From positions 1 to 64,000 of the forward strand of contig JADFUC010002415.1 in the NCBI GenBank assembly GCA_019722365.1: a DNA stretch of 64,000 nt. Reading direction: 5' to 3'. The position numbers were made by a program, and so were the translations under genes. The DNA is from Lithospermum erythrorhizon. Lineage: Eukaryota > Streptophyta > Magnoliopsida > Boraginales > Boraginaceae. Positions 61,201-64,000 of this stretch are shown here, piece after piece; within the stretch, counting starts at the first letter, position 1; every line of letters begins with the position of its first letter. The notes under the pieces are model-generated. The model did not search any database, had not been told where the DNA came from, and saw only the letters and a program-made list of their open reading frames with translations.

Positions 61201-63337
61201 ATTGCGACTTGTCGTTGGCCGGGTTTTAAGCGAGTTCTTAGGAGTAGTAATAGCTGTAGCTATATTAATTCTACAAGAATAAGTAACAAAAATAATGTAC
61301 TCAAGAAACTATCATGCTAAACACTTACAACAAATTGTAAAGTAAATACTAATACTTCAAATCTCACGAAATATATTAGTATCAAGACCTATTACACTTA
61401 AATTCAAAAAACAAAGAACATCAGCTACATTTTGAATCCGCTTATATTAGTAGGTTGTCAACCAATTATGTAAAACTACATAATCCCCTGTCACTAGTAT
61501 CTCTTACAAGATGCTACCCAACATTTGTATTCTAAACCGGTTAAGCGATACCAATTAAAACCAAAGTGTTACTGATCGATCATCCGAAGCCCACAACGCT
61601 AGTGGAAATCATCACTTCAACATGATCCATTGTCATATCAAATGCAACATTGTAACACCCGCCATCACGGTGTGCCCAATTGATGCAATCGGACAAGACA
61701 ACTTTAAAATTGGTTTGATACTTTGCTTCTTTAAATTTTAATCGCGAGATTATTATTACTTGTTTTCATTTACTCACGATACTAAAGACATACAATCAAG
61801 CAATACATGCAACATTAAAATAAACAAGTAACGCACATTCAAGAGATATACGATACGCTCCCTAGAACCTATTACAAGTATTTATCAAATACTAACATAA
61901 GTCCTAATTTCAGATCTCAGACTTCCGCTGGATCCATCCGAGTCCACCAAATATCACCACCGCAGTTTGATCTTCAATATCTTCACTGTTACACATTTAT
62001 ATACTAACCCATCTTAAGACAAATAAGTCATGGTAAACAAGAATAAATAAATACAAGAAATATGACTCGTATGTCATTTACAACATTACGCGTTCGCACC
62101 GAAAAATAAATAAACGGGCTATATCTATATATTCTTCCATTCCAATCACCATTGGCTAAAATATAGGCACTTTTATTAAATCACACATAAATGAACTTAA
62201 TAAATATTTTAAATGGCATCGAAATGCATGTTTGTGAATTATCAAATTAATGATTCATGTAATTACACATATTAAAATTAATTAATATAAACTCAATTAT
62301 CACACTCCATGTCAATCTCAATAATTATTATCAATAATTATTAACCATACACATATTATAGAAAAAATATTCACTACAAATATATTCTAAAATATATTAT
62401 AGTAAAATTGTTACCATAAATGTTATATCACTTTAAATACCATTTAAAAGATATAATATAATTAATTACAATCAATTAGTGATTAAAATACAAATAATCA
62501 ATAAAACCGAAATATAACTAGTTCCATAATTTTAGAAATCAAAAATAAGCGAATAAATTCTAATTGCGGCTTTCAAAATTAAAAGACACATTATAATGCC
62601 GGATGACCAGCCTCTACGGGCGGCCGACTGGCTGACACGAGTGGCCCCACAGCCTAGGTCGTCCGTCATTATTTTGGTACTGGGCCGCCTGATCCGAGCA
62701 CCGACGCCTGCAGGGTCGCTGAAGTCGGCCGCTCATTTTATGGTAATAATAATTATTAACTCCGCCGGTTTTCGATTTAATTTAATTCGCTTGTAAATCT
62801 GTTTTGAGGCTAAAATTTTCAAAATTTATGAAATTGAACACGTTAAACTTCATAATTTTCTTAAACAAATCCTACTGGTCGTTCATTAAAATAAATTTTT
62901 CATATTTAATTATTAATTAACAGTCTGCAAATTCAAAATTGTTTTCGAGGCAGCTTAGAAAATTCGAAAAAATTGCGAAATTTAATGGAGATCTTCACGT
63001 GCTATCTGGAGTTCCAGAAAATGGTTTGTAATTTTACAAAAAATTTACACGCCTCAAAACACGTTTTACAAAATCGCTTTGAAACAAAAAGTCTCAATTA
63101 AATCGCCCTTTAATTTATGAAACAAAATCTATGTTAACAAAATATGATAATACATATCATCATAAACTCAGAACACATGCGTAAATCAATAATCAAGAAC
63201 ATGGTGATTTATTCTCATCATATATTTATCACCAAATATATGAACAAGAATTAATCAAATAAAAAATTGATAAAAAAAACAAAACAAGATAAATAAATAA
63301 TGTAAAGCAACTTACTCAGTCATGACGCTAATCGATG
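61201..63337 (-). mobile_element. Copia 5' internal non-coding region
   Basis: About 2.1 kb lies between gag and the 5' LTR. It is mostly AT-rich, but 62590-62720 is strongly GC-rich with several CGGCCG-type words. No frame was recognised. A canonical initiator-methionine primer site (TGGTATCAGAGC) is not visible next to the LTR; the - strand there reads TTAGCGTCATGACTGAG. Confidence 0.6.
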
Positions 63338-64000
63338 GAAAATCGTTATGGATATATGATGGAGTATAAATACAAATCCATAATTCTAGGATCTTATAGT
63401 AATAATTACATTATTAAACAAAAACATATATTTGGGTAATGGTATGAATAAATGTAGTACTCTCAGATTGCAGCGGAGTAAATTCCACCAAAGTTCTGAC
63501 ATCGCCCAAATTCACAACGTGAATTTGACTTCCTTCAAATTCCTTGTTGCAATATCAACGATGATATCTCTAGTTGGTCCACACCAGAGAGTTCAATCAA
63601 GAACCTGATTTATTAAGAAATGCTTATTTAACAAAAACTAAAACCCCAAAAAATTCTTGGGAGAATTTCAAGTGGGGGCTACTTTAGGGTTTTTGATGAA
63701 AAAGATTTTCAAAACTTCTTTTGTCATGAAAACCCTAACGCTTGCTTATATGTGGCCAGGTTAAAACAAGCCCGATAAAGAATCTAAGCATATTTTCATA
63801 ATTCTATTAGTTCGCACATAATTAAATGAAGTCACACGTAGCTTGAACTATTTAATTAGCTTAATTAAATAGTATCGAGTCAATATCAATAAATCTTCAA
63901 GTTATCGATAAATACTAAAATTATTCTAATCCAATTAAATAACTATTTAATTAGATTCTATTTGTTCAATCGACATTCTACATAAATGTAATCCTCATTG
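63338..64000 (-). mobile_element. Copia 5' LTR, cut by the window edge
   Basis: This is a direct copy of 55513-56150. It includes CAAATCCATAATTCTAGG, ATTCACAACGTGAATTTGAC, TTGGGAGAATTTC, GGGGGCTACTTTAGGGTTTT and, near the edge, CAAATAGAATC-complement sequence with TTCAATCGACATTCTACATA. It differs from the 3' LTR by many substitutions and small indels, so the insertion is not recent. The outer LTR end lies beyond the window. Confidence 0.85.

Overview
The window is eudicot-type nuclear DNA. It is AT-rich, its genes have many introns with GT-AG borders, the proteins are plant-specific forms (HMGB7-like, RGLG-type ligase, plant ALA1-like flippase, organellar gyrase A), and both flanks are packed with plant LTR retrotransposons. 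I could not assign a species.

Layout. 1-1838 is a decayed Copia fragment on the + strand (internal 3' part plus LTR). 5098-6428 (+) is a two-exon RTM2-like small-heat-shock-domain protein. 7253-11709 (-) is an ALA1-type P4-ATPase (phospholipid flippase) with several coding lesions. 15593-17954 (-) is an HMGB7-like HMG-box protein. 17955-25217 is gene-poor and holds tandem repeats and an F-box-like scrap. 25218-36551 (+) is the organellar DNA gyrase subunit A gene in about 25 exons; the middle is intact and both ends are damaged. 37039-40600 (-) is an RGLG-type RING E3 ligase, convergent with gyrase. 41950-42776 is a very long degenerate TAA/TTA array. 43861-46988 (-) is the beta subunit of Rab geranylgeranyl transferase, intact in 9 exons. 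From about 47.9 kb to the right edge the window is nested retroelements: an L1-type LINE on the - strand split by a clean solo LTR, a Ty3/Gypsy element on the + strand cut off after the start of its RT, and a Copia element on the - strand running off the window.

The genes do not form a pathway; this is ordinary plant gene-plus-transposon organisation. The common thread worth attention is that small indels interrupt conserved coding sequence in the flippase, the gyrase and (less) the RGLG and HMG genes, while the Rab prenyltransferase and the RTM2-like gene read through cleanly. This is either clustered consensus error in the assembly or real decay, and it decides whether the two big genes are functional. 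I found no undescribed multi-gene system; the best structural observations concern the transposons and repeats.
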